Origin: an uncultured Sulfurovum sp. | Lineage (GTDB): Bacteria; Campylobacterota; Campylobacteria; Campylobacterales; Sulfurovaceae | DNA: 9,564 bases | Reading direction: 5' to 3' | Assembly: GCA_902727905.1 (NCBI GenBank) | Contig: CACVAR010000034.1 | Location: 1-9,564, forward strand | Shown: positions 1-7,360 of the stretch, in pieces | Layout of the letters: the number at the start of each line of letters is the position of its first letter | How positions within the stretch are numbered: the first letter of the stretch is position 1 | Program-made: the position numbers and the translations under genes | The notes under the pieces: generated by a model | What the model was told of the DNA's origin: nothing | Database searches by the model: none | Seen by the model: only the letters and a program-made list of their open reading frames with translations

Positions 1-3000
1 AACTTTCTTTTGAATTTTTTGTATAGGGTCAAAGTTAAATGTCTCTACTGGAGTATTTAGATCTTTATTAAACCCATAAAATGCACCATCCTCAGCAACA
101 ACAATGGCACGTACATTCGTATAGTCACTAGCATTGTAGTCAACATTATTAATCGTTTTTTCCTCAAAAGAGAATTCAGTTAAATTTTTAGCTTTACCTG
201 TCACAAGATTAAGAACATTTAATCTGTCCATACCTCCATTGACAAATTTACTCATAAAAGTTGCTTGTCGCCATACATAAACACCAATGGTATTTCCTCC
301 ATCAAGAAGTTTGGTTCGCCATTCAGGTACTACGGTACTTACATTTCCTTCTCCACTACCCAAGCTGACATAAAAGTCACCGTTTTTAGTCTTACTGAGT
401 TTAGATTCTAATAACCCTTGCAATTCTCCTGGACGGTAATTTTCTTCTCCTGGCGTTCCTTCTGATGGGCGCCACCAAAGAAGATACATTGTTTGTTTAT
501 GTAGGGAAGTTTCTTTATGGGGTTCATGATTGAGTGTAATATCAAATAAAACTTTTGAAGAGTTCTCCTCTACTACATACACTTTTTGTTCGTCTTGATT
601 TAAGAAGTAGAGCCATCCTTTATCAGCACGCCTATACATCGTTGTCCAGTCTGAATTGAACCCATCAATCTCTCCTATATTCTTGACACTTCCATTTGTA
701 TCCAATTTCTTTAGCATCGAAGTCTCTCTATCAGTAAAATAGAGATAAGCTGGAGGTAAAGTGCTATTTGGTTCAGGAACGATATAGTCTGAAATAACTT
801 TAACTGGAACCGTATGAACCGTACTTGGGCTTAGCCCATCCGTCACAGAAAATGTAAAGTTTTGATCCCCTCTATCACCTAATATAGCATAAGCTTTCAG
901 TTTAGCAGATATTAAACTTTCATACTCTAACGCAAGCATTGAGTCATTAAAGGTGTGTTCTGTTGTTCCTGAACCTGCTATGAAGGCTTGTGAAAGTTCA
1001 TCATCAGGATCAGACCAAGTAATATTAATTGTATTATTGCTCTCATCTTTAATATAGTCTGGTTCATCATATTCTTTTAGTATAATGGATTGAATAGGAT
1101 TAGTAATATTAGCTTCTTCATTTGTCATTGTTATATTATTTAGCCAATTTAATACAGCAGTATATCCATCAGTACCCTCTGCCATATATCCACTGTGTGC
1201 CTTAATACTACTATTAAGAGGTACTTGTGCATTATTAGTTGTTTTGTAATAGCCACGCCCATAGACTAAGAGTTCCGAATTATTAATATCATTAAAATTA
1301 ATTCTATGAAGAGCTGACCCCAATGTTTTACTCATTGAATTTCGTAAATCACTTTGCCCTGTGTATTGAGAGTATTTTGTATCACCTTTGTTGGTTAAAT
1401 GGCGATGAATAACAAAGCGTGTTTGAGTATCTCTTAAATAGATATTGTCATTAAAACGTTTTTCTTTTGGTTTAATAGCCTCAAAACCATTGTCATTGAT
1501 TCCACCTGTTGTATGATTGTTATGACATTCATAACAATTTTTTACCAATGCTTGATATGCTTTTTGAGCTTGAGCTGTATTCGTACTTAAGCTATTTTTG
1601 GTAAACTTGATTTTATCTGAAAGTCCAGCAGCCAATCTCGTTGAACCATAAGTAATCATGGCTTGAGTATCTTCGCTTGACCAGTGTTTGGAATGGTCAT
1701 AAAGTGCATTAATTCTATTAATTTCTGTATGTACATTTTCATTATACTGAGCGCCATAGTCCTCATCTCGGTCTAAATCCCTACTTGAAGAGTTAGAATG
1801 GTTCTCATCTTCAGGAACACTTAAGTCATCATTGAGAAGAAGACTCCATAAAAATGGTGCAGGGTGATAGTCATTATCCATTCCTAAAGGGTTAATAGAT
1901 GCATAGTTATATGGGAAAACCTCTTCACTACCTGGCATCTTATGTGCACCTAAAACAAAGTTTCGATAGGTTGCATTTATAATTGATATACCTGTCATAT
2001 TAGAAAGGTTTAGTTTATCTGTCGCATTATGACAACTGATACATGAACCACCACCATCTAATGCTGCTTTAGAAAAGAGTGGTACAATGTTTTTGTGAAA
2101 GTCAGGAATCTCTTTAGTTGCATTATATTCACTAATATCTTTATCCGTATTTATAACGTCTGCTAGGGTTCCTTTCATTTTGGTTTGAGCTGTAGAGACA
2201 TAGTCTTCAAAATAATCAATAACATCTTGGTTTCTGTCTTGATGACATTGATTACACGCATTAACACGGTTTTTTACAAAGGAAACTTCTTGTCGTTCGG
2301 CCCTAATTGGTAACCATAGATTATTTGCATTTCCACTACCATCAGTAAATTCAAACTTCTTGTTAACTTTCCAAACATAAAGACCTTCTTTTAAAATAAC
2401 ACCTAACGATCCATCAGCTTCTGTTTGTATCATTGGACTAGATGGAATACTTAATTCTTGTGAATTTTCAAGTCCTATTGCATAAGAGTCTGAAAAATGA
2501 TGAGAAGGTATAAAGAATTGCATTCGAATGTCATGGGTGTCAATTCCATTAAGTTGGTTTTGAACACCATTGTTTGAACGTCCAAGTGTTTCAACTAAGA
2601 AACCAGCTTTATCATTTAAGTTATTATTAGTAAATGAAATTCTATTTTCACTTAATTCTGTAACTCCTGGAGCAACAGTTTTACTTACAGGAGGATAGAA
2701 GCTTCGTGGTTGCATAAAATGATAACTATTAGAGCTTATAACAAGTTCACCTGCTGAGTTATTTACTGTTGCATTAATATCTTCAGGATAGTCTTTAATA
2801 TAGATTCCATAAGAACTATCTACATCAGCTCTATAGGCATAGACAAAACTTTCATCATTATAGTGTTCTGGGTTTCTTGCAAGATTATATTCAACTCCTG
2901 AACTACTATCAAGTTGAGAAAGCGTAATGCTTGGGCTTCGTAAATCAAGTACTTCACGTTTGGTCATTAAAATGTCACCTTCACCAATAAAATTACCCAT

Positions 3001-4035
3001 ATTTCCTGTACGTGTTGCTTGACCCATTAAGATATAACCTTTATACTTACCACTTTTAATTTGACGTGCTTGATAAATATTAGCCTCTGATTCATCTGGA
3101 CGTGCTTCTTGTCCATAGAACATAAAGTTATCACTTCCATCTATTTGCATTTTCCAAAGTGAAAAACGGTTTACGGTCGCTTGGTGTTCCCACTCGGTAA
3201 AGACAACCAAAGGAATGTCTCCATCTTGATTAATCACAACAGGTTCTGTTTGGTGTGAATTGTTAAACCCAATTCTTGTGACAGCACCTGTTATAGTATC
3301 TAGTTTATGAATTAAAGGAGCAGGTGCACGATCATACTCATCGAGCATTACAGCAGAACTTTTATAGTTTAGTGGAATGTCATCTCTTGTAACTGTTTTG
3401 GAGATAAGTAGCATTTCATGATTATTATCTTCATCGTTTCCTATGTAGGTAGGGTAAGAATAACTTACGGAATAATCATTGGTAATCGCTGTGATTTTTT
3501 TAGTAGCAATATCCATTTTAAAGATACCTAAGTTTCTGTTTGGATTTAAATCATTTGCTTTGAGTGTATCATTAGGGTCAAAGACGGGTTTACTCATAGA
3601 TATGTAAAGGCTTTGTCCATCAGGCGCGACATCAAAACTTTGAATTCTAACTTTTTCCACATCAGAACACTCATTATCAAGTGCTGGATAGATTTGCCAA
3701 GTCTTATAGCTACCATCTTGCTGTTTTCTTGAAACTAATAATTTATCTTCAAAACCTGTGTCATCATAACCTTCTGCAGGAAAACGTAAATCAGTTCTTG
3801 CATCCAATTGTGCCCATGCAATGTAAAATAAGTCAGGGTGTGTTCTATCATCATCCTCATGATTTGAAATGGCTGTTTTAGGTACAAAATCAGCTCCATC
3901 TAGTACGCCCTCAATTGGTGTACACTCTGTGATATCAGGTGTACCATCTTCAACAGTTTTATCTGCACTCGAAATACATCCTATCAATAATATCCCTTGG
4001 AATACTAAGATAAGTATTTTATAAACTTTTTTCAT
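1..4035 (-). CDS. Giant tri-haem c-type cytochrome lipoprotein, HzsA-like architecture (C-terminus beyond window)
   Basis: The frame is open for 1345 codons from the ATG at 4033-4035 to the left edge, so the protein is larger than seen. GGGAG at 4041-4045 is a good ribosome site 5 nt before the ATG. The N-terminus is a lipoprotein signal: basic KK, a hydrophobic stretch and an LIGC lipobox with Cys20 as the predicted lipidated residue. Residues about 60-400 look like a TolB/PD40-type beta-propeller (APDG at 137-140, repeated 'IFKMDIATKKIT'-like strands). Three haem-binding sites follow: CNQCH 594-598, CISCH 665-669 and CYECH 834-838; H698 and M700 are possible distal ligands. Residues about 980-1085 resemble a cadherin/Ig-like domain ('SDPDDELSQ', 'FTFSVTDG'), and a second propeller-like part starts near 1092. 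The propeller-plus-haem order recalls proteins related to the hydrazine synthase alpha subunit; that family link is from memory and moderate. Likely role: periplasmic electron transfer, perhaps as acceptor for the GMC enzyme upstream. Hydrazine synthesis is not implied. Confidence 0.85.
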   Translation of the reverse strand, partial: MKKVYKILILVFQGILLIGCISSADKTVEDGTPDITECTPIEGVLDGADFVPKTAISNHEDDDRTHPDLFYIAWAQLDARTDLRFPAEGYDDTGFEDKLLVSRKQQDGSYKTWQIYPALDNECSDVEKVRIQSFDVAPDGQSLYISMSKPVFDPNDTLKANDLNPNRNLGIFKMDIATKKITAITNDYSVSYSYPTYIGNDEDNNHEMLLISKTVTRDDIPLNYKSSAVMLDEYDRAPAPLIHKLDTITGAVTRIGFNNSHQTEPVVINQDGDIPLVVFTEWEHQATVNRFSLWKMQIDGSDNFMFYGQEARPDESEANIYQARQIKSGKYKGYILMGQATRTGNMGNFIGEGDILMTKREVLDLRSPSITLSQLDSSSGVEYNLARNPEHYNDESFVYAYRADVDSSYGIYIKDYPEDINATVNNSAGELVISSNSYHFMQPRSFYPPVSKTVAPGVTELSENRISFTNNNLNDKAGFLVETLGRSNNGVQNQLNGIDTHDIRMQFFIPSHHFSDSYAIGLENSQELSIPSSPMIQTEADGSLGVILKEGLYVWKVNKKFEFTDGSGNANNLWLPIRAERQEVSFVKNRVNACNQCHQDRNQDVIDYFEDYVSTAQTKMKGTLADVINTDKDISEYNATKEIPDFHKNIVPLFSKAALDGGGSCISCHNATDKLNLSNMTGISIINATYRNFVLGAHKMPGSEEVFPYNYASINPLGMDNDYHPAPFLWSLLLNDDLSVPEDENHSNSSSRDLDRDEDYGAQYNENVHTEINRINALYDHSKHWSSEDTQAMITYGSTRLAAGLSDKIKFTKNSLSTNTAQAQKAYQALVKNCYECHNNHTTGGINDNGFEAIKPKEKRFNDNIYLRDTQTRFVIHRHLTNKGDTKYSQYTGQSDLRNSMSKTLGSALHRINFNDINNSELLVYGRGYYKTTNNAQVPLNSSIKAHSGYMAEGTDGYTAVLNWLNNITMTNEEANITNPIQSIILKEYDEPDYIKDESNNTINITWSDPDDELSQAFIAGSGTTEHTFNDSMLALEYESLISAKLKAYAILGDRGDQNFTFSVTDGLSPSTVHTVPVKVISDYIVPEPNSTLPPAYLYFTDRETSMLKKLDTNGSVKNIGEIDGFNSDWTTMYRRADKGWLYFLNQDEQKVYVVEENSSKVLFDITLNHEPHKETSLHKQTMYLLWWRPSEGTPGEENYRPGELQGLLESKLSKTKNGDFYVSLGSGEGNVSTVVPEWRTKLLDGGNTIGVYVWRQATFMSKFVNGGMDRLNVLNLVTGKAKNLTEFSFEEKTINNVDYNASDYTNVRAIVVAEDGAFYGFNKDLNTPVETFNFDPIQKIQKKV

Positions 4036-4082
4036 TACATCTCCCACTTTATATTTGACATAATAGGAAGATATAGGTTTAA

Positions 4083-4088
4083 GTTATA
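4083..4088 (-). promoter_or_regulatory. Candidate -10 box for the cytochrome gene
   Basis: The minus strand reads TATAAC here, one mismatch from TATAAT, about 48 nt before the cytochrome ATG. No convincing -35 is visible. The whole 4036-4195 gap is extremely AT-rich, so chance matches are expected; a TATTAT lies closer to the ATG as an alternative. No rho-independent terminator is visible after the GMC gene, so read-through from the upstream genes is also possible. Confidence 0.25.
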
Positions 4089-4195
4089 TTAAATGTGTAC
4101 TGTTTTATCCCATTTGAAAATGAAAATAGCATAAAATAGTTGATACTTATATATTAAATAATATAAATAATTTTATTTTAATATTTTCTGTAATT

Positions 4196-5860
4196 CTACA
4201 ACCAAACTTTCTGATTCTGAACAATATAATCTCCAACCCTAAAAGAGTTGGCATAAATAGTCCAAGTGTAAGTAACAGAACCTCCTGTAGGCATGAATGA
4301 ACCATCAGTTACAAAAAGATTTCCTACTTCATGGGCTTGACAGTATTTGTTGAGTACAGAGGTTTTTGGGTCATCTCCAAAACGACATCCACCTGCCTGT
4401 AGGTTAGGTGGAGGTGCAGAAGAGATTGAAGAGTTTATATCTTTAGCACCCATCTCTTTTAACACGTTTTCAGCTTTTTTTGCTAAAAATCTACCTACTT
4501 CTACATCTCTTTCATGGGCACCAGTGCGTATGTTGGCAACAGGTACACCATAGGCATCTTTGTATTTTTCATCAACCGAGACAAAACAGTTATCTGTGGG
4601 TAACCAGTCATTAAAGATTTCAAAGTTTAGCTGCTTTGTTTTGTTGAGTTTATGGTAAATTTTGTCTTGGAGTTCTTTTCCCCAAAGTACTTTTCCATTT
4701 TCAAAACGTTGTTTAGTGGCTTTGGTCATAGGGTTGGCATGTTCAAAAAGAAAATCAACGATTCCCCCTTTTACCTCTTTACCATCTTCTTCATAAAAGT
4801 ACCAGTCACAGAGGCTTCGATTAACAAAGAGTCCCTCTTTCATGAGTTCTTTAAGTGCCATAGAGTTTTCATCAAATTGACCAGAACCAATGCCTCCTCC
4901 TGAGAAAAGTAGGTTCTTTCCTACTTGTCCAGTATTATTTGCTAAACCATTAGGGAATGTTTTAGATTTTGAATTGAGTAGGAGACGTGAACTCTCTACT
5001 GCTTGTCCTGCAACAATGAAAAGTTTTGCTTGAACATTTTTTTCTTCTTTTGTTTTGGTATCTACATAAAGTGCTTCAACGACTTTTCCTTTTTGCTCAA
5101 TAAGTTTTTTGACAAAAGCATGGGTAATGATGTTAAAGTTTTTTTTCTTCAACATCGGTTGTAAAAGAGAAGCCCTAGAAGATCCTTTAGCCCCTGAAGA
5201 ACAACCATAGCTACCACAATAGTTTGAGTAGTAACAGTCTGAACGTTCACCTTTAGCTTTAGATAAAATAGCACGAGGTGTTTTGTAAGGAACATAACCA
5301 AGTTTTTTACAAGCATCATCTATTTTGGTAGAGATAGGATGTTCATCTAAAGCAGGATAAGGAAAGTTTTTAGTGCTTCGTGGTTCATGGTATTTAAAGT
5401 GTGTTATTTCGCCTGAGACACCCACTAAACGTTCGACTTCTTCAAAGTAAGGTTCAAACTCATTATAGTCACTAACCCAGTCAATAACATTGGCCCCCTC
5501 AATTGGACCGTAAGTTGATTTGAGTTTAAAGTCTTTAGGTTTCATTCGGTGAAAATAACCTGACATAAAGTTGGAAGAGCCTCCGACAATGTTTCCATTA
5601 AAGTAAGTGCTTTCTGTATCACGTGTAGATTTTTTTGTCCACTTTCCATTTCTTAAGGACTCAATGGTATGGTAAGCATCTTCAAAAGAAGGGGTAACTA
5701 TTTCACGTTTACAATAAGCGATTTCATCTTTAGAAAAATCTTCTTCTTTGTAGAAACCACCACGTTCTAACATGACAACATTCATTCCAGCTTCTACGAG
5801 TTTATGGGCAACACCAGAAGCACCAGCACCTGTTCCAACTATACAAACATCATAGGTCAT
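4196..5860 (-). CDS. GMC-family FAD-dependent oxidoreductase (gluconate/sugar dehydrogenase large-subunit type), atypical active site
   Basis: 554 residues, the usual size for periplasmic GMC dehydrogenases. The N-terminal Rossmann motif is G9-T-G11-A-G13 with E32 ending the second strand (FAD ribose binding). GGSSNFMSG at 93-101 matches the flavin-contacting GMC signature. A cysteine group, C209/C215/C220, sits where FAD-glucose and related dehydrogenases carry Fe-S ligands. The C-terminal GMC block spans about 486-547 (GGCRFGDD 490-497, NLFVTDGSFMPTGG 514-527). Within it the two usual catalytic positions appear changed: Leu487 where His is expected (HxxGTxRMG in relatives) and Thr530 where His/Asn is expected. 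There is no signal peptide; relatives are exported by piggybacking on the Tat-signal small subunit, encoded just upstream with an ATGA overlap. A strong AAGGAG at 5868-5873 supports this start. Likely oxidises an alcohol, sugar or sugar acid in the periplasm, but the altered residues leave the substrate open. Campylobacter jejuni Cj0414/Cj0415 gluconate dehydrogenase is the nearest known parallel arrangement. Confidence 0.88.
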   Translation of the reverse strand: MTYDVCIVGTGAGASGVAHKLVEAGMNVVMLERGGFYKEEDFSKDEIAYCKREIVTPSFEDAYHTIESLRNGKWTKKSTRDTESTYFNGNIVGGSSNFMSGYFHRMKPKDFKLKSTYGPIEGANVIDWVSDYNEFEPYFEEVERLVGVSGEITHFKYHEPRSTKNFPYPALDEHPISTKIDDACKKLGYVPYKTPRAILSKAKGERSDCYYSNYCGSYGCSSGAKGSSRASLLQPMLKKKNFNIITHAFVKKLIEQKGKVVEALYVDTKTKEEKNVQAKLFIVAGQAVESSRLLLNSKSKTFPNGLANNTGQVGKNLLFSGGGIGSGQFDENSMALKELMKEGLFVNRSLCDWYFYEEDGKEVKGGIVDFLFEHANPMTKATKQRFENGKVLWGKELQDKIYHKLNKTKQLNFEIFNDWLPTDNCFVSVDEKYKDAYGVPVANIRTGAHERDVEVGRFLAKKAENVLKEMGAKDINSSISSAPPPNLQAGGCRFGDDPKTSVLNKYCQAHEVGNLFVTDGSFMPTGGSVTYTWTIYANSFRVGDYIVQNQKVWL

Positions 5861-6387
5861 ATGACTTCTCCTTTTAAATTTTGTGCATAAGGAACTTTTG
5901 GTTGAGGCAGACCAGCTTTATGATTCAGCCATCTCCAACCAGATTCATTTTTATTTCCACCATAAATAGGGTCAGATAAAAGTGCTTCGATGGTAAAGTA
6001 AAGGACAAAAGAGACCCAGTTCTCACCAACTTCATGCTCATTAACAAATTCTCTTAATGTCTCATCTTGTTCTTGTGGATTAAGTGTTAAAAAATTATTG
6101 TATTCATTCATAAGTTCTTGCGCACCATGTTTTAAAAAGCGTAAATCTGAAGCTAAAAAAGAAGAGTGTGTAGAAACATTAGCAAGGTAAGCAGTCGCGC
6201 CAAACTCTATGGCTGATGGCGCTGCTAAGCCTCTTGGAAAAAGGACTTCTTGTACTGCTTCTAAGGTTTTAAATAAATCTATTTTGATGGCTGTCTTAGC
6301 TCCTTGTGGGAGTAGTGCTAAGGCAGTTCCTGCTAGTACAGCTGATGCTATAAATACTCTTCTAGTTATTGTTTTACGACTTGGCAT
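5857..6387 (-). CDS. Gluconate 2-dehydrogenase subunit 3 family protein with Tat signal
   Basis: 176 residues. The N-terminus is a twin-arginine signal: T8-R9-R10-V-F-I, then a hydrophobic Ala/Leu-rich segment to about residue 28, so the folded complex should be exported to the periplasm. The mature part matches the gluconate_2-dh3 family: 'LEAVQEVLFPR' at 42-52, an Ala-rich 'FGATAYLANV' at 62-71 and the conserved DPIYGGN at 139-145 followed by G150-W151. In characterised relatives this small subunit carries the GMC flavoprotein through Tat and is needed for its maturation or activity. Its TGA overlaps the ATG of the GMC gene (ATGA), so the two are translationally coupled. The ribosome site is modest (AGGG about 6 nt before the ATG). 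It is shorter than my recollection of the C. jejuni counterpart (about 240 residues). There are no cysteines, so it binds no haem c itself. Confidence 0.88.
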   Translation of the reverse strand: MPSRKTITRRVFIASAVLAGTALALLPQGAKTAIKIDLFKTLEAVQEVLFPRGLAAPSAIEFGATAYLANVSTHSSFLASDLRFLKHGAQELMNEYNNFLTLNPQEQDETLREFVNEHEVGENWVSFVLYFTIEALLSDPIYGGNKNESGWRWLNHKAGLPQPKVPYAQNLKGEVI

Positions 6388-6429
6388 TTTTTGCCCTGTT
6401 ATAGTGAGTTTTAATTTTTATCATGAAAA

Positions 6430-6435
6430 AGTATA
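6430..6435 (-). promoter_or_regulatory. Candidate -10 box for the subunit 3/GMC operon
   Basis: The minus strand reads TATACT, 42 nt before the ATG at 6387. A TTACAA at 6455-6460 could be a weak -35 with a long 19-nt spacer. In this AT-rich region the match could be chance. If used, it lies back-to-back with the plus-strand promoter candidates that serve the two-component genes. Confidence 0.3.
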
Positions 6436-6504
6436 GCTAAGAAATATGTAGAGTTTGTAATGATTTTAGTGATTTGATAAAAGAAAAAAGTATTTTAATT
6501 TGTT

Positions 6505-6510
6505 TATAAT
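6505..6510 (+). promoter_or_regulatory. Candidate -10 box upstream of the small membrane peptide
   Basis: A perfect TATAAT, preceded by ATTTGTT, lies 57 nt before the ATG of the 30-codon frame. No -35 is seen at 17 nt (TTGATA at 6474-6479 is 25 nt away). Vegetative promoters in Campylobacterota commonly lack a -35, so this remains plausible. It could start a transcript that covers the peptide and the two-component genes. Confidence 0.35.
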
Positions 6511-6567
6511 TTATTTAATTTTCTAAGTTACAATTCGCATAATAACTTAAAATAAAGAAGATAAATT

Positions 6568-6660
6568 ATGAAAGTAATTGGAATAATAAGATTTATAAGT
6601 GGTGCAATATTTTTAGTACTTTTTATTACTATTATGACAAATAAATTAATATTTGTTTAA
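6568..6660 (+). CDS. Putative 30-residue single-span membrane peptide
   Basis: ATG to TAA gives a 30-residue peptide beginning MKVIGIIRFISG and ending NKLIFV. It has a positively charged start (K2, R8), one hydrophobic stretch from about residue 10 to 23, and a single Lys near the C-terminus. This is the shape of small regulatory or accessory membrane proteins. The possible ribosome site (AAAGAAGA, 6554-6561) is spaced 6 nt from the ATG and is weak but acceptable. It sits 40 nt upstream of the response-regulator ATG on the same strand and may be the leader gene of that operon. I recognise no family. In such AT-rich DNA a hydrophobic short frame can arise by chance, so this is tentative. Confidence 0.42.
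   Translation: MKVIGIIRFISGAIFLVLFITIMTNKLIFV
6637..6656. repeat. Inverted repeat ACAAATA-6-TATTTGT, candidate operator
   Basis: A perfect 7-bp inverted repeat with a 6-nt spacer, ending 4 nt before a TATAAT (6661-6666) and 44 nt before the response-regulator ATG. It overlaps the end of the small peptide frame. The position fits an operator or autoregulatory site for a dimeric regulator. A weak AT-rich hairpin is the alternative; it is not GC-rich, so an intrinsic terminator is unlikely. Confidence 0.4.
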
Positions 6661-6666
6661 TATAAT
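6661..6666 (+). promoter_or_regulatory. Candidate -10 box for the response regulator/kinase operon
   Basis: A perfect TATAAT, 34 nt before the response-regulator ATG, directly after the inverted repeat and after an ATTTGTTTA string that also precedes the TATAAT at 6505. No -35 is evident. It follows immediately on the stop of the small peptide, so the operon might have its own promoter here in addition to one further upstream. Confidence 0.35.
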
Positions 6667-6700
6667 ATTAAAACCCTATTATGAAATATAAAGAGAGCAA

Positions 6701-7360
6701 ATGTTAAAAATTTTAATGTTAGAAGATGATGAAGTTATTGCGAAATTGTTGATTCGTTTTCTGAGTCAATATGCACAGGTGACCCATATAGTTTATCCTT
6801 TAGAAGCGTTAGAGCTTTTGGATGAGAAAAAATTTGATATTGTTATTTTGGATTTAACCTTACCTCAACTTGATGGTTTAGAGGTTTGTAAGCTTATTAG
6901 AAAAGTTTCTAAGGCAAAAATTATTATTTCGTCTGCAAGGTCAGATATCAATGATAAGCTTTTTGCTTTAGAAAATGGAGCTGATGATTATCTTCCTAAG
7001 CCTTATGATCCACGAGAACTTTATGCCCGTATTAAAATTTTACATGCTAGACAAGAAAATCCCAATGATAGTAATTCAAAGTTCAAATTAGATGAAACTC
7101 AATGTACTATCTCTTATGAAGGAAAAGTGTTAGAATTAACCATGGCAGAGTATCAGATTATGCAACTTTTTTTAGACAATAAAAAGCAAGCATTTTCACG
7201 TTCTGACATAGCTAATGCTGTAGACTCTCATCGCTTTGACTCAGGACTAGAAAGCATTAACGTGCTTATTGGACGGCTTAGAAAAAAAGTAGAACCTGAT
7301 TATAAACATCCCATATACATAAAAACAGTTCGTGGATTAGGGTATAAGTTTGATGGGTAA
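6701..7360 (+). CDS. OmpR-family response regulator
   Basis: 219 residues, normal for the family. The receiver domain covers about 1-118, with the acidic pocket E8/D9/D10, phospho-acceptor D51 (in VILDLTLP), Ser77/Ser78 at the Thr/Ser switch position, Y97 as switch aromatic and K100-P101. After a short linker, a winged-helix DNA-binding domain covers about 127-219, with 'LTMAEYQIMQLF' at 146-157, the recognition-helix region 'SINVLIGRLRKKVE' at 185-198 and the C-terminal wing RGLGYKF at 211-217. AAAGAGAG (6689-6696) serves as ribosome site. The stop overlaps the kinase start by 8 nt, so it is the cognate partner. It is transcribed divergently from the redox genes at 1-6387 and may control them; that is positional inference only. 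Confidence 0.95.
   Translation: MLKILMLEDDEVIAKLLIRFLSQYAQVTHIVYPLEALELLDEKKFDIVILDLTLPQLDGLEVCKLIRKVSKAKIIISSARSDINDKLFALENGADDYLPKPYDPRELYARIKILHARQENPNDSNSKFKLDETQCTISYEGKVLELTMAEYQIMQLFLDNKKQAFSRSDIANAVDSHRFDSGLESINVLIGRLRKKVEPDYKHPIYIKTVRGLGYKFDG

Noticed and set aside
3681..3881. 66-codon plus-strand frame
   Set aside because: It lies wholly inside the minus-strand cytochrome gene, whose frame is open throughout with haem motifs; no ribosome site or family likeness.
1..4035. Hydrazine synthase function for the cytochrome
   Set aside because: Only the domain order suggests a relation; no other hydrazine synthase subunits are visible, and the neighbours point to a GMC dehydrogenase.
4111..4122. 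CATTT-GA-AAATG palindrome upstream of the cytochrome gene
   Set aside because: Five-bp arms in very AT-rich DNA are expected by chance and no repeat of it is seen nearby.
4347..4903. Two plus-strand frames of 68 and 83 codons
   Set aside because: Both are antisense to the conserved parts of the GMC gene and read as its shadow.
6209..6436. 75-codon plus-strand frame
   Set aside because: It is antisense to the Tat signal and start of the subunit 3 gene and crosses its promoter region; no supporting signals.
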